DNA from: Panicum virgatum
Taxonomy: Eukaryota > Streptophyta > Magnoliopsida > Poales > Poaceae
Length of the DNA stretch: 64,000 bases
NCBI RefSeq assembly: GCF_016808335.1
Contig: NC_053146.1
Coordinates: forward strand, 36,080,470-36,144,469
Direction: 5' to 3'
Shown here: positions 10,104-22,075 of the stretch, piece after piece
Numbering within the stretch: position 1 is the stretch's first letter
How the letters are laid out: every line of letters starts with the position of its first letter
The notes under the pieces: model-generated
Told to the model about the DNA's origin: nothing
Seen by the model: the letters and a program-made list of their open reading frames with translations, nothing else
Databases searched by the model: none
Program-made: the position numbers and the translations under genes

Positions 10104-11800
10104 AAGCTCAGTCCTCCTCTTCGGAGTCCTGCTCTCCCTCGTCGTGGTCTTCCTCATCATCATCCTTATCCTCCTCGTTGTCGTCGTTGTTCTCCTCCTC
10201 GTCGTCATTGTTCTCCTGTTCGGGTGGCTAGTACGGTTGGTATGGCTGGGACTGCTGATAGTCCAGCCCAAGGTGAATGAAGATGTTCGAGACATCGTAC
10301 TGCAAGGCGAAGGTCAGCCCCCAGCTCTCCTGAGTGAGCTGGGTGTTGTATGCCATCGTGTCCTGCAACTGCTGCTGCTGTGTACCAAGTGTGCTGATGC
10401 GGTTCGAAAGATCTGTGATGCTCCGGAGAATCATATCCTCATAGTTGAAGCGTGCTGACGATGAGGGACCCACCCAGGGACCATAAGACAGATGCATACT
10501 TGCGGGGTAGTACGGTCCTTGTCCACCAGCGAATCCGCTGCTGCCGGCCTGATACGGGTCATAGTTGTAATGCCCGTACGCCTCCTCGAAGCTCATGTTC
10601 TGCGTAGACGGCCCCGGTTGTGCCGAGGCATGAACCGGGGGTGTCCGTCGTGATGGACCTGCTCTGGCCTGCTCGCGCCGGGTCCTGCTTCTCGTCTGTG
10701 GACCTGCAACACTCCGTCGAGCGGGTTCTCTTTTCTCCATATGCATTGTTAGACTTTTCACCGAGTAGAGAGAGAGTCTCAGGCATGGAAGCTCGATCTC
10801 CCTATCGAACCCGGGGTAACACATAAAGATAGAATTTCTTGGCCCTTCTCACATCATGTGCCCTTGCACAAAATGCTCAAGACCAACATCGTATCTGTGC
10901 GCCTCCATCTCAGGCAGGAAGGTGACTTCGGTGCCATCCATCGCTTTGACATACCTTGCCACATGGGTGACCAGTGGGGTTATGTCGATGGGGCTTCTGC
11001 CCGAAATCATCTTCTACCAATGAGCAAGCATGCTCCGGACAGGCGAAAAAACAAATCTTGTTTGCCATAGCGTACAGACACTACAGCTCAGGCAAGCTGC
11101 AGAGGCGAAGGTCTATGCGAGAGTGCACAACCATGTAGAGCCACTTGGCGAGAAACCTCAGAGTAGGATTATGAATTGAAACTATGCTGATCTTACTACT
11201 CATAGGTTCATTAGAAATTACACTCCACCAAGAGCTACAGTCATACTCATAGCGCTCAACAAGTGTGTTGGGGTCTAAGATGCATCTTTTATTAAAACCC
11301 AAAGCGACACTAAATTATTGGAGAGTCATTTCGAATTGTTCGTTAAAGAATCGGAAGTAAACTTTAGTTTCAGTGCTGGTTTCTTCAACGGTAAGGGATA
11401 TAAGGAATTCCATGGTCAAGAGTTGCGAACCTGGCTCGACGATGCCGGCGAAATTCTCCCATCCGCCGGCAGTAAAAGGTTGGTTCATGTCTTACAAGGG
11501 TCCCGTCATGATGAGGAAGCGGGTTTCGAACCTCTTGGCATGGGCATAGGATTGCCTCTTCAACAGCTCAAGTGCTTGCCGCTCGTAGCCATTCTTGAAG
11601 ATGATTTGTTCAACCATCGCCAGGATCCTGATGCGAAAACAGCTTCGTGGGACTACGGGAATTTCTTCTTCCTCCCGGGATGCGTGTGAACGGTGACCGG
11701 AGTCGACCGACATGCTGTCCCGGGAAGAAGACGAACTCCGCGAGCTTCTTGTCCTCCTCGAGAGCACTTTCTTGATCTTCTCCTTGGTTCGATTCAGCAT
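10104..11800 (-). pseudogene. Athila ORF1-like second protein with acidic tail, broken
   Basis: The N-terminal part (11,800-11,490, minus) is basic and Ser/Arg-rich (KIKKVLSRRTRSSRSSSSS). Next comes a stretch resembling Athila ORF-1 proteins (HNPTLRFLAKWLYMVVHSR, about 11,170). A Pro/Tyr/Gly/Gln-rich part (MSFEEAYGHYNYDPYQAG, about 10,600) leads to a tail of almost only Glu, Asp and Asn (about 10,230-10,104) after an in-frame TAG. Several frameshifts and stops separate these parts, so it is not functional here. In Athila elements an extra ORF follows pol; here it follows protease directly. The function is unknown in the family. Placement and the one motif support the call; the rest is inference. 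Confidence 0.5.
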
Positions 11801-12631
11801 GATGCTTGCAAAAGATTAGTACGAGCAATACCCGAGGGAAACAAGGGTTAAGAAGGGGGTTAGCGTTAGTCGTTAGTCATTCTTGTGGGGCGTTAAACCA
11901 CCACTAATGTTCAACGTTCAGTGTGCCATGATTTTATTTAGAGGGGGAATATTTTTGTGTTTTCTAGTTTATGAACTTCACTAATCACTAATCAAATTTA
12001 ATTTTTGGGGTGAGCTAGCAGTTAAGTTCTCTACTTAATCAACTCTAAAGAGCTCAATTAAGCTAGAAACTCAAGGAAGGGAGAGGAGATTAAGGAGCTC
12101 GGCTGAGGCATTTGAACCTGGGCTTCTGGTGCACTAAGGATCGTCGAGCTCGTCGGGTTTTAAAGGCGGGTGCCAGGGCCAGGCCGGCTGGCCTTGGGTA
12201 GGCCGGTCGGCTCCTGCGCGGCGGCCAGCGAGCCACGCCGACGGTCTATGCCTCTATACCTGCAGGTAACGTGCCTCTGTCGGTGGTGATGGGACTTGAG
12301 TGGAGGGCAGAGGCCGGCCGGTCTGCATGGAGCTGCGCAGCCTGCCTTGTTCACGTTCAGTGCTCCCCTTTTGTCCCTTGCTTCTTAATTACTCCAAGAT
12401 CCCACCCCCTTCTGTTCCCTGCGAAAGGAAAGAAGGTGGGGCCGGCCAGCCTGGTACTCGGCCAAAATTTTTCGAAAATTTTCTGTGAAGTTCTAGAGAT
12501 GCAAAATTTCTAATTTTAAACATGCATTGGTTAAATTTCAAACATGCTTTTGCAAGATGAAAAGGAAATTTATGCAAGGAAAAATTAAACTATCCTATAT
12601 GCAATGCGATGATAGATATGTGCCACGTACC
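11801..12631 (-). promoter_or_regulatory. LTR-like spacer between gag-protease and ORF1-like gene
   Basis: No coding potential. It contains several GGCCGGCC-type motifs (12,181, 12,311, 12,440) like those of the E LTR and a minus-strand TTTAAAACCC TATA-like site near 12,158-12,168. It may be an internal promoter for the ORF1-like gene or a diverged LTR fragment inserted there. I cannot tell which from sequence alone. Confidence 0.35.
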
Positions 12632-13712
12632 TTATGGCGAGGGCTCGGGTTTAGAGTCCGGAGCTGGACTCTCCATTTCTTTGGTTTGATTATCATCGCC
12701 GGATGGAGTCTTGGGTGATGACACTTTCTTCCGCCACACTTTCTTGGGTGTGGGTGGTGTTTCGACCTTTGTTTTCTGCGATTCCAAAAATTTCTTATGC
12801 TGGATTCTTCGCTTGGCGTTCCTCTGATTGTGAAGCTTGATTTGCTTCGCTTCCTCCTGAATTCGTAACTCCTCCTGAATCCGCATACTCTCTACAAACT
12901 CAATGAGGGCTTCAATGCTGGGAAGCGACAGTTTCTTTGCCTCTTTCTCGGGTTTCTTTTTCCGATGGACCTCCTTGATTAGTGAGCATTGTTCGACCTT
13001 CGGTTTGAAGGCGAACTTCTCTTTCTGACCATTAATGTTGAGCCGAATCTCTCCAGCTCCAACATCATTATGGGCGTTTGCTGTGCTCAAGAATGGCCTG
13101 CCCAGGATGAGCGGCGTCTTGGCGTCGACTTCCATGTCGAGCACGATGAAGTCATGATGGTAGCGGACATTTGGTCTGCTAGCTGCAAACACATGGCAGT
13201 AGGGGCAAGTGCATGATGGTTAAGTTTGTCATAAACTACCTTTGGCCTGACACTAACGCTTGCTCCCAAGTCGCAGAGGGCATTCGAAAAGTGTTGAGCC
13301 CTAATCGAGCAAGTGATAGTGGGGCAGCCTGGGTCTTTCTTCTTTACCAGGAGAGGATCGAGTATAGTAGCGCTACACTCTTCAGTTAATTGCACAACCT
13401 CGGTGTGGGCACCGTCCGCTTGTCTCCAAGAATATCTTTGATATACTTGGTATACATGGGTACCTGCATAGCGTCAAGAAGTAGTATGTTCACATATAGC
13501 TTATTTATTACCTCAACGAATTTGCCGAATTGTTCGTCGGCCACCGGCTTCCTTATCTGCTCCGGAAATGGTAAGACAGTTTTGTCGTGATAGTCCCATG
13601 AAGTTCTAGGGGGTTCCACGGGGTCTTCTTGGGTAACAGAAGTGTTGGATTCGACAGCCTCCTCCTGCACTTCGTCTTCAACTTCAGTATGGCTAGCGGT
13701 TACGGTCTTCCA
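12632..13712 (-). pseudogene. Athila-type protease and linker region (3' part of gag-pro)
   Basis: This minus-strand continuation of gag lies on the other side of the Tat solo LTR. The aspartic protease core ALCDLGASVSVRP (about 13,250) has the D-L-G-A-S active site usual for Athila/Tat, followed by FIVLDMEVDAKTPLILGRPF (about 13,130). A Lys/Glu-rich segment (about 12,720-12,990) leads to a stop at 12,632. A frameshift separates the two protease halves near 13,190. No reverse transcriptase follows. Cleavage of the gag precursor is the family role. This copy is broken. Confidence 0.7.
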
Positions 13713-13717
13713 CTGCT
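13713..13717. repeat. target-site duplication CTGCT (left)
   Basis: Matches CTGCT at 14,938-14,942 exactly. The two flank the Tat-type solo LTR. Confidence 0.8.
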
Positions 13718-13904
13718 TGTTAGACCCGGGGCAGCGGGACTGCTTATAAGCATAGAATGTTCTAGAGTAAGGGATAGCTCATGGATGTACCTTACCTCTT
13801 TTGTAACTACCGCTAAAAGATTCGGAAGACATGATTATCATTACTCACATAATAGATTCATTTGGATCGACACCACCGAGTACATACCATTGACGACTCA
13901 ATCT

Positions 13905-14600
13905 AGCTCATGAACTCCACCATGGCACAACCACGCAGGGAGGCCATGGCGGCTAGGGGCAGCCTAAGCCATCTCCTAGACAACTTCGAAGACTTGCAGC
14001 GGCCGTCGTCTCCCTCCGGTCTTGTCCCTAGGTTTTCGTCGAGTTCTGGGTGGATGGATGCTACGAGTTGAATAAGGTGCGAGCTATTTATAAGCCAAGG
14101 AAGCCACCGGTCGAAGGGGAGGCCGAACCGCCTCGGAAACGGGCTAGGCCGGCCGGCTCATGGGCCTAGGCCGGCCAGCCAACCCTCTTTCGGGCCCGCC
14201 TCGGTCTCATCTTTCGCGTGTAGACTCCTCGTATCTTCTAGAGTTTATGTCCTTCACGATTGCACCCCTTTGGACGTTGTTATCTTGGAAATATCTTTGA
14301 GGAAAGGATAGAATAGAGAATCCTTCCTTAAATCTTCATTTGCTTTGCTTAATCCCGAAGTATCTTGGTCTCATCTTCGTGGGCTTGGTCCTTTGGGCTC
14401 TCTTGGAGGATGGATGTGCATGAATGGGCTTCGAATCAACATGGGCTTTGGTCCTTCCTTTGGGCTTTGGCCTTCATCTTTCTCCGTGTTAGCGCTCGAT
14501 CACGGGCCTCGTCATTTCATGCTCCAAAATAGGCCAAAAACCTGCAAAAACGAAGTTCCTCCAAAATATATGTGCAAGTGTGAAAATGACCAATAATTAG
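13905..14600 (-). repeat. possible nested Athila-type LTR fragment inside the Tat LTR
   Basis: It contains two GGCCGGCC-type motifs (14,151 and 14,171), a minus-strand CTTATAAATAGC TATA-like site and a right part ending near CAATAATTAG. It resembles E-type LTRs in architecture but not in detailed sequence. Termini and duplications could not be fixed. Confidence 0.35.
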
Positions 14601-14720
14601 GCCGGGGTTAGGACGGTTAGTGATTTTGATATTAAATTCATGCCATTATCAAGGATAAACAAGGGATAAAAGGGGTACTTAAGGAGCGCCAATAACTTTC
14701 CATGTAACCCTGTCCCCCCG

Positions 14721-14730
14721 GATATATAAG
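14721..14730 (+). promoter_or_regulatory. TATA box of Tat LTR
   Basis: GATATATAAG followed by GGCGGACAGGG, about 215 bp before the LTR end. Confidence 0.6.
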
Positions 14731-14937
14731 GGCGGACAGGGACCCCCTCGAAAGAACATCAACACCTAAGGCAATACAAACCATCACACAGGACGTAGGG
14801 TATTACGCAACTCGCGGCCCGAAATCTGTCTAAATCTTTATGTTCCTTGCACCATCGAGCTCCAGAGCAGTCGATCCCTACCTACAAACCTTACTGCTAA
14901 GGGTATCCCTGAGCAGGCTTGGCGGTAAACACCGACA

Positions 14938-16430
14938 CTGCTTTCCTGAATCCCGTGGAAAAGGTGGCTCTTGCGTGGTCTTACCACCACGCGTGGTCAC
15001 CGCACTAACATTTTCTTTCGGGGGTACTTCCGGTTGCCCGGGTAGTTTCCCCGCGTTAATGTTAGGACAAGAGGATGCAAGCTGAGCTACTTGAGTTTCT
15101 ATCATCATATTAAAGCTTAGTTGATTTTTAATAACAGAATTAAATCCCTCTAGTTGTGCAGCCATAGATTCCAAGATCTTGTCATTAGCAAGGAAATTCT
15201 TACTAATATTATCATTAATTTGCTTTTGGACGTATACTAGGTCTTTTAATGTGGGTTGAAAACTGTTATTGAAATTCATACCTTGTTGTTGACCTTAGGG
15301 GAGGTTGGGCTTGGAGTTCCAACCCTGCAGAGGACGAAATCCTGAGTTGGGATTATTATTGCTCCCAACGAAATTCGCGTCCTCTTGAGTTAATAGGCAT
15401 GAGGTGCCCGGGTGCCCAGTCTCGCCACATGTTTCACATGTCATACGAGACTCCGAAACCTGATTAACCTCCTGGTGCGGAGATTCCAACTTCTTCACCA
15501 GAAGTTTCAATTTGGCAGCAAACATGTCGACCGTGTCAATCTGATGCACGCCACTGGGACGGCTGGCTGCCTTTCTCCTTTCCAACCCTGGTTGGAAGCT
15601 ATCTTGTCAATCAGCCTCTTTGCTCTCGCAACATCGAGAGAAAGGAAAGAACCACCCGCAGCTGCGTCAACGTGGTCCTGGGCTTGCTGATTCAGGCCAT
15701 GGAAGAAGTTCTGAATGATCAGCCACTCTTCTATGCCGTGGTGTGGGCATGCTTGAATATACTCCTGGAGACGTTCCTAGACTTCTGGGATGCTCTGATC
15801 CAGCAATTGTTGAATTCCGGTGATCCTGTTCCGGATGGCGTTGGTCTTGCCCACTGAAAAGTATTTTGCTAGGAATGCATTCGAACAAGTTTCCCATGTA
15901 GTGAAAGCTTCCTTGTTGGAATATAACCACGTCTTGGCTTTCTAGAGCAGTGAGAACGGGAATAGACGAAGACGGACGATATCCAGTGTAGTTCCTTTGG
16001 GGTTGATGGTGTTACTCACCTCCAGAAAGTTCTGGAGATGGGCATTAGCATCCTCGGATGCCTTTCCGCAGAACGGACTTGCTTGGACCATGCTCGCTAG
16101 TCCAGTCTTCAGCTCAAAGTCGTCATTGCCGGCTTGGTTGATGTTCAATCTAGTAGGGATGTGGCTACTAGACGGGGCAGAGAACTGACGAAGAGTCTTC
16201 TGAGCCATGAATGAGGATGCTGAAGTGGATGGTGAACTATGACACCAAGTGAGTCTCTTCTGTGGTGGGACGACATGGCATCTCACAATTCTCCCGATTC
16301 TTTCTGGATTCAGGTTGAAGTTACTTGGTAGGTCGAAACCGGTCATGCACTGCTCTGCATCAATCAAAAGATAGAGAGAGCAATGATAAGGCCGCTAGGG
16401 TTAGCAGCGACAAACTAGTAGAGTTTATCA
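14938..16430 (-). pseudogene. Athila-type gag (5' part of gag-pro)
   Basis: Minus-strand translation from about 16,430 shows an N-terminal Retrotrans_gag-like region (LQNFLEVSNTINPKG about 16,020; RLQEYIQACPHHGIEEWLI about 15,740). An intact CCHC zinc knuckle (CETCGETGHPGTSC, about 15,400-15,440) and a C-terminal stretch (ILESMAAQLEGFNSVIKNQL, about 15,130) follow. TAG stops near 15,943 and 15,780 and a stop at 15,295 interrupt it, and it ends at the CTGCT duplication of the Tat LTR. The intact protein would form the capsid and package element RNA. Confidence 0.75.
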
Positions 16431-16461
16431 AACTATCTACGATATCTTTAGCCAATTGCTT

Positions 16462-16478
16462 CCCCGGCAACGGCGCCA
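16462..16478 (-). other. primer binding site of element E
   Basis: TGGCGCCGTTGCCGGGG on the minus strand, separated from the LTR end at 16,487 by a few bases. This is the primer site usual for Athila/Tat elements. Confidence 0.85.
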
Positions 16479-16486
16479 GAAATGCT

Positions 16487-17734
16487 TGTTGGCGTTTCTT
16501 ATGCCCGATAGAATAGATATTCTGCAAGCGCACAGAATCACCGCTGTAGCACTTCACCTTGAAGTTTTCTAGGATATCATATTTTTCCTCAGGGAAGTAC
16601 TATGGTAAACAGTATCGTAAGTTGAATGCTTACCGTACTAACTTGATCGACCGACTGACTAGACGGGGGTAAGCCAGATGGATAAATAAGATAAATGGCC
16701 AGGCGATGACCGGGTGACACGCGGAGGTTCAACTCCTTAGACAGGTAGCAGCTGGGAGGACAACGAGCGAGATAAGACACCTGATACACTTTTGAACTAT
16801 CGAGCTAGCCTCTCTAGATCAGACTAAACACCCAACTAGTTCTCGGGAAAGCAGAGCTTACTTCGGCGGCTGGAAGAGGAAGGACTACAGAAAGGGATGA
16901 GAGGGGAGTCCAACGGCAACCTGCACTACTGCTATGAAAACACCCGAATGTGGTGGACTACAAAGGACGGATAGGGCTGTCACCACCTACCGACAATCAC
17001 AATGGTTTTGTGGGGTGGAACACACTTTCTAGTAAACACTAAGATCAGACACCACGTATGCACTCGGTGTTAGGATTTCTCTTGAGGCCTTCAAGAGAAA
17101 TCCCCCTCAACCTAGAGCACTAACTTGAGATACTCTAGTCCGGGCAAGAAAACCCATAAGATAAGATCCCGATCACTAAAAAAGATAACTCAGTCTAAGC
17201 TAAAGGAAAACTTCCGCGCTTGAGCTGGACACTCAGACACGAGTAAATAAAAGATAGCGGAAAGTAAAGCTAACTCGGAAAAGTAAAGAAGATAACTTAT
17301 ATTGATAATGTGAAAAGAAAGATACAAGAGCTATACCAGACTTCCAACGACTCCGAAATCCCGAGCAAGCTCGACTCGACTCTAACTCCCAAGCTACTAA
17401 CCTACTCTAGAAAGTACAAGTGAAGAGAGAAGAGCTCCAATTGTGTGTGTTGAAGTAATGGATGGTGCTTCTATTTATATCCTTCCAGGGTCGATTCTCG
17501 GCAGTTAATCCCATAGCATCAGTTGTAAGCAGGTAAGGTCGGTGTGCTTGTCTTCCACGCGAAGCCGGGAAATGAGAGGCTGCAATGTGGGGCCGGCTGG
17601 CCTCCCCTAGGCTGGCCGGCCTGGGGGTGCGGCCATCTGGCCACCGCCTTTGCACGGACGTCCCGGATTGCTTCCTAAGGTCGGTATTCGTTGCGTTGCC
17701 CTAACGCTGACAGTTGTAGGCCGGCCGGCCTAGA
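16487..17734 (-). repeat. 5' LTR of element E, inner portion
   Basis: It aligns with 7018-8260 throughout. It stops at 17,734 inside the GGCCGGCC palindrome region, where element B begins. The remainder resumes at 33,944. Confidence 0.85.
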
Positions 17735-19596
17735 TGTGACACCCCTGTGTTAATCGTGATGCTAATCATGTGCTTAACCCGCTAATTATGGACTTAAGCT
17801 CATCGTTAGCGTTAATCGAGTTTGTGTGGTAAACATCATTTTAGCCGTGTTCGATCACGTTTTTCTCCCTAATCCAAGCCTCACATAAACTTTCGCCCAA
17901 AACAAAAGTTGTAGATGTTTTCTTCCTCTACAACTTCTATTTTGGCCAAATTTTATGTTCCCATATGAAAATTTGAGTTTTGGATGGTCAAACTCGAGTC
18001 AAATTGAGTCAAATGGGTTCACTATTCATCTCATGTGCTCCACTGTGTCGCCGACGCCCATACCGTGATCGACAGCCGGTGACGATCCTCGCTCTCCACG
18101 CGGACGCGTCCCTATCCCTTCCCGAGGCCACGTTGCCCTTATCCATCCCCTTCCTCTCCTTCTTCTAGCTCGGGTCGCGCAAAGCCGCGCCAGAGCAGAG
18201 CTGCCGCCGCCGGGCCATGCGCCGACCGCCCCTCGCCATCCCTCATCGATTCGCTGCGCTCCAACCTCCCTCGCCTCACCCCGCAGCCACGCCACCCCTC
18301 CCCGAGCCCGTTCGAGTCATCCCCCGGCCGAATCATCCCTGCGCCGGCCGGCCACCATTGTTGGGCCGCCCGGAGCTCCACCCCACCGTCGATCCTCGTC
18401 CTCCGGCCACCCTCCACCCAAATCGAGCCCGCGGTGAGCTCGGACGCGACCCCCTCTTCCTTTCCAATCCTTTCCCCGCTCGAATCTAGCACCGCCGGTG
18501 CTGGCCCACCGCCGCGCCGCCGTGGCCGCCCTAACGCCGCCGCTGTGTCGCCGCGGGGCTGCCCTGCGCAAGCTTGCGGGCCACCGCCGCGCGCCCCTGA
18601 GGACGCCTAGCCTCCCTCAGGGTCGCGCCGCTCCCTCCCGTGGCTGCCCTGCTCCGCCGCGGCCGGAACGGCCCGACCACTGCCGCCGCCGCAAGCCACC
18701 GCCGCCCCTGCCCTTGCGTGCCGCCACCGCCTAGTCGTGACGCCCCTGCGCGGCCCGCGGGCGCTGGCCCCTGCGCGTGAGCCCGCCTGTGCTGTCCTGC
18801 CAGCCGGCCGGCGTGCGTGGTCGGGGCAGGCAGGCAAAGCAGGGGAGCCCCTGTGACACCCTAGGTGTCTGCACATTAGTGTTGCATACCTTTTATACAT
18901 CATGTGCTTGTTTTTGCTTGAAAAAGGGTCTTTTTGTAATTATAAAAGGTTATATGTGTAATTATGATTTTATGCAAGGTCCTTTCTACAGTTATATATG
19001 AATTGGGTGTGCAATAATAGCTTTTGTGGAGGGTGTTTTTGCAAAATGTGGTGTAATCATTACATGGCAGGAAACTTTTCAAATCAGCCCAAGCTTGAAG
19101 TGAAATTTCATTGAAAAAGACAAGTTTCCTTTGAATTCAAATTTCCTTCTATGTTTTCAAAATTAGCTCTTGAATCTTTGATCAAATAAATTTTTGCACA
19201 ACATCAAAGTTGTAGATATTGAAAAGTTGAACAACTTTCATGTTGGGAACTTTTTCATTTGAGCCCTATTTTAAAAGTTATCGCTGTTTTATAGTGGGGT
19301 CCCTGGAAATTTCAGAAATTGGAAATCGATCCTTTCTTCCACCTCCAGCTCCTTTCATCTGTTCTTCTCTGCCGCCGCTGCTGTGCAGTGTTGCCGGCGC
19401 CGTGGAGAGCCCGTCCGCCCGCGTTCTGTGTCGCGCTGGCTTCCACGCGTCACCCTGTTGCTCCCCACCGCCCTCCTTTGCTCGCGCAGGAGCTCCCCTG
19501 CCGTGCCACGCCGCCCAGAGCAGCCCGCCGGCCGCCACCTCGCCGTCGCGGAGGCGAGCCCGCTGTAGAGGCTGCCGCCCTTTCCTAGCGCACGCC

Positions 19597-19612
19597 CGGG
19601 CACTACAAAAGC
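19597..19612 (+). promoter_or_regulatory. TATA-like site of LTR C
   Basis: CACTACAAAAGCCCC, a TATA-like element at the same place as CACTACAAGAAGCCCC (minus strand, about 61,160) in LTR C'. It marks a plausible transcription start ahead of the GC-rich exon-like part. Confidence 0.4.
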
Positions 19613-20988
19613 CCCAGCAATCTAATCCGTTCACCCTTTCGCTTGCTCCTCGCCCCCACGCCCCAGAACAGTGCCGCCGCCCCGCTTGAACGCCGACGAG
19701 CTCCACCCCGCCGTCGCCCCGCTATTCCAGAGCCGCTCCGCCCAAATCGACCACGCAAATAGCTTTGCCTCCCTCTCGCGCAGCTCACGAGCTACTTCCC
19801 GTCGACCATCTTCCACCGGAGTCACCCCGCCGCCGTAGCCGAGCTCCGCAAGCCGCCGCTCGCCGTCGACGCCCACTTTCCCGACCACCCCAGCCGCGAT
19901 TCCAAGCACCCAGAGGTGCGCCTTGAACCCGTGAAGCTCCCACACCCCTCCACCCTCGCCGCCGGTGAGCCCCTCGCCGGGAAACGGCCGGTCAAACCCC
20001 GCCTCCCCCTCTGACCCGGCCCAGGGACCTCGAGTTTAGAATTCCATAAACTCTAGGGTGTTATTTGAATAGCCATAGACTCAGATGAATAGTGCTCTAA
20101 GGACTCCTTTGTAATTTTTGCAGTGAACTTTGAAATTCCATAGAAATTCGTAGAAAATTCGTAAAATAGCAAATCTTGATGTTTTGGAATACTTGAGAGT
20201 AGCTCTTTGCAGTAGAACCATAATATTGTAGGTGTTTGTTGCAAGTTTTTGCTGTACAAGTTGTTTTGTGACACTAGGTAAATAAAGACTAGTTATTTAA
20301 TCTTTTTCTTATCTGATGATTAAAAGCTTTTCTTGCTCTGAAATTTTTATAGTAGTTTACCCATGTGACAGTAGTTTTACTAGAAAAATTTCATGATCAG
20401 TTCTCTGATGTAGCTATTTATTTTGTTTAATCCTTGTTTAGTAGACTTAAATTATGATAAATAGTTATGCTGATGATAAATCATGAAAATATTTCTGAGT
20501 GATCTTTTTGAATAGTTTAGCTTGTAAATAAATTTTGAGCCCCAGTTCATGACAAGAACAGGAGCTAAAAATGAATCTTGCTAATCTGATATCTATTTTA
20601 GTTATTTCCTCAGAATTAATTCTGTGTAGATAAAATCATGAAAAATTCACAGTAGCTAGTTCATTTTTGTTTCAACCTCCTGTTAAATTTTGAGCTTCTT
20701 CTTTGCAACAGTTTGACCTGTATAATTCAAGCTTGTTATAGGTGTTGTCTGAATGAATGCTTGTTCTAGGTGTTAAATTTATTTCTGTTTGTGCTTTGAG
20801 TTGATTATTTATTAGAAAACCATGACTTACTTGTTATAGAAAATCAACCACCACTCACTTTGTGTTGTTAGTATAACCTTCATTTGTGCTGTTGATCATG
20901 ATGCCTTGTGTAGTTAGATTTGTTATTTAACTACTCTATAAACGATTGCCCATGTGTGTTTATAATACTGTTCTTGCATTACATATAG

Positions 20989-21158
20989 ATACGACTGCCT
21001 TATCGGACGGGACGTACGAGCTGATCCCGGAGTCTAACGGAGGTGATCTCGAAGCTCAGGTCAACGCCGCTGAACTAACTAAAGCCCCGAACCAAAGTTC
21101 GGAAGAGCCTAGAGCTGAAATAGTTAGCGACTACCGAGAAGGCAAGCCCCGGACATAA
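20989..21158 (+). other. acidic exon-like reading frame in LTR C
   Basis: It follows TTGCATTACATATAG and encodes TTALSDGTYELIPESNGG, an acidic stretch, then REGKPRT and a stop. LTR C' encodes the same peptide with a few substitutions. See the finding on LTR-encoded acidic peptides. Confidence 0.45.
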
Positions 21159-21319
21159 CCTATATTTCAAATTATTATCATTTACTGCTATTATTTACTT
21201 GTGCATTTACAGTTCTTAGGATTTAATTTGAAACCCTAGATGCATGATCCTAGGAACCTATGTACTGAACACTAGACCTGAGTTCGACTACTTCCTAAGC
21301 TTATAGGACTGGTACAAGT

Positions 21320-21340
21320 CGAGTGATTGCCCGTCACTCG
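21320..21340 (+). other. hairpin in LTR C (CGAGTGA stem)
   Basis: CGAGTGA, a 7-base loop, then TCACTCG: a perfect 7-bp stem followed by CGAG. Confidence 0.75.
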
Positions 21341-22055
21341 CGAGCTTTATAGGAATTGCTTGTTTACTTTCTGTTATCAATATAAGGATGACGGACGGGG
21401 TCGTGTTCGATATCATGACCTTTGGTGAGACCCCGTCTGTGTTGATGAACTTGCTAAGGTCGCGGTGTGTGGTAGTGCTGGATTAAGTTTTTGAACGTAC
21501 TAGCCACATGCCGTAAATATGGTATGCGGTAAGCCTAGTAACCGATTGGACCGGGGAGTGGATATACCTTTCACTCTCTCTTAGAGATAGGTTTTATTTA
21601 TGTTTATGTTGCGCAACACCTGCGGCTGCAGGGAGGAAGTTGGTGCCCTGTAGTCGGGGAGAGTGACCCTATCCACAAGCCAGAAAGAAAGGCAAACGGT
21701 TGTTTGGAAACGACCCGACGGTGTTCCAGACGTGTGTGTTAGGTCTGCCTGGCCAGGTTAAGAAATTCGATTCGAATCGTCTGCTTCCCTCAGTTTGGGA
21801 CTGCTTGATCTCTTTGCCACATAGAGTAATAAGAGCAACATTATGATATTTAATTTTGATGTTTGCTTAAAGATCTACCATGGTTGTATAGTAGTTGCTT
21901 ACATAGAATGGTTAATCAACTAGAATATGGAAAGCTAAAATGTGAAATAAGGACATACTCTTTATTGCTTTTCAGCAAAAGGAAACCAGAGCCTCACAAA
22001 CCCTGCATAGTCTAGCTAAAGTGGGTTTAGTATACCCGTTGACGGTTAAGTCTTG

Positions 22056-22075
22056 CTGAGTATTAGAATACTCAG
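22056..22075 (+). other. CTGAGTATT hairpin in LTR C
   Basis: CTGAGTATT-AG-AATACTCAG, a perfect 9-bp inverted repeat. Confidence 0.8.

Larger units (their letters stand above)
13718..14937 (+). repeat. solo LTR of a Tat/RIRE2-type gypsy element
   Basis: It starts TGTTAGACCCGGGGCAGCGG and ends GGCGGTAAACACCGACA, the signature termini of Tat-lineage LTRs. A 5-bp duplication (CTGCT) flanks it. A plus-strand TATA box (GATATATAAG, 14,721-14,730) precedes the R/U5-like part. The middle (about 13,905-14,600) looks foreign: it has GGCCGGCC motifs and a minus-strand TATA-like TTATAAATAG near 14,090, suggesting a further nested LTR fragment. The insertion splits E's gag-protease frame. Confidence 0.8.

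Noticed and set aside
10144..10458. Plus-strand hydrophobic frame resembling a membrane segment (runs of Val/Leu/Ile)
   Set aside because: Antisense of the Asp/Glu-rich tail of the ORF1-like protein in element E. GAY codons reversed read as Val/Leu/Ile.
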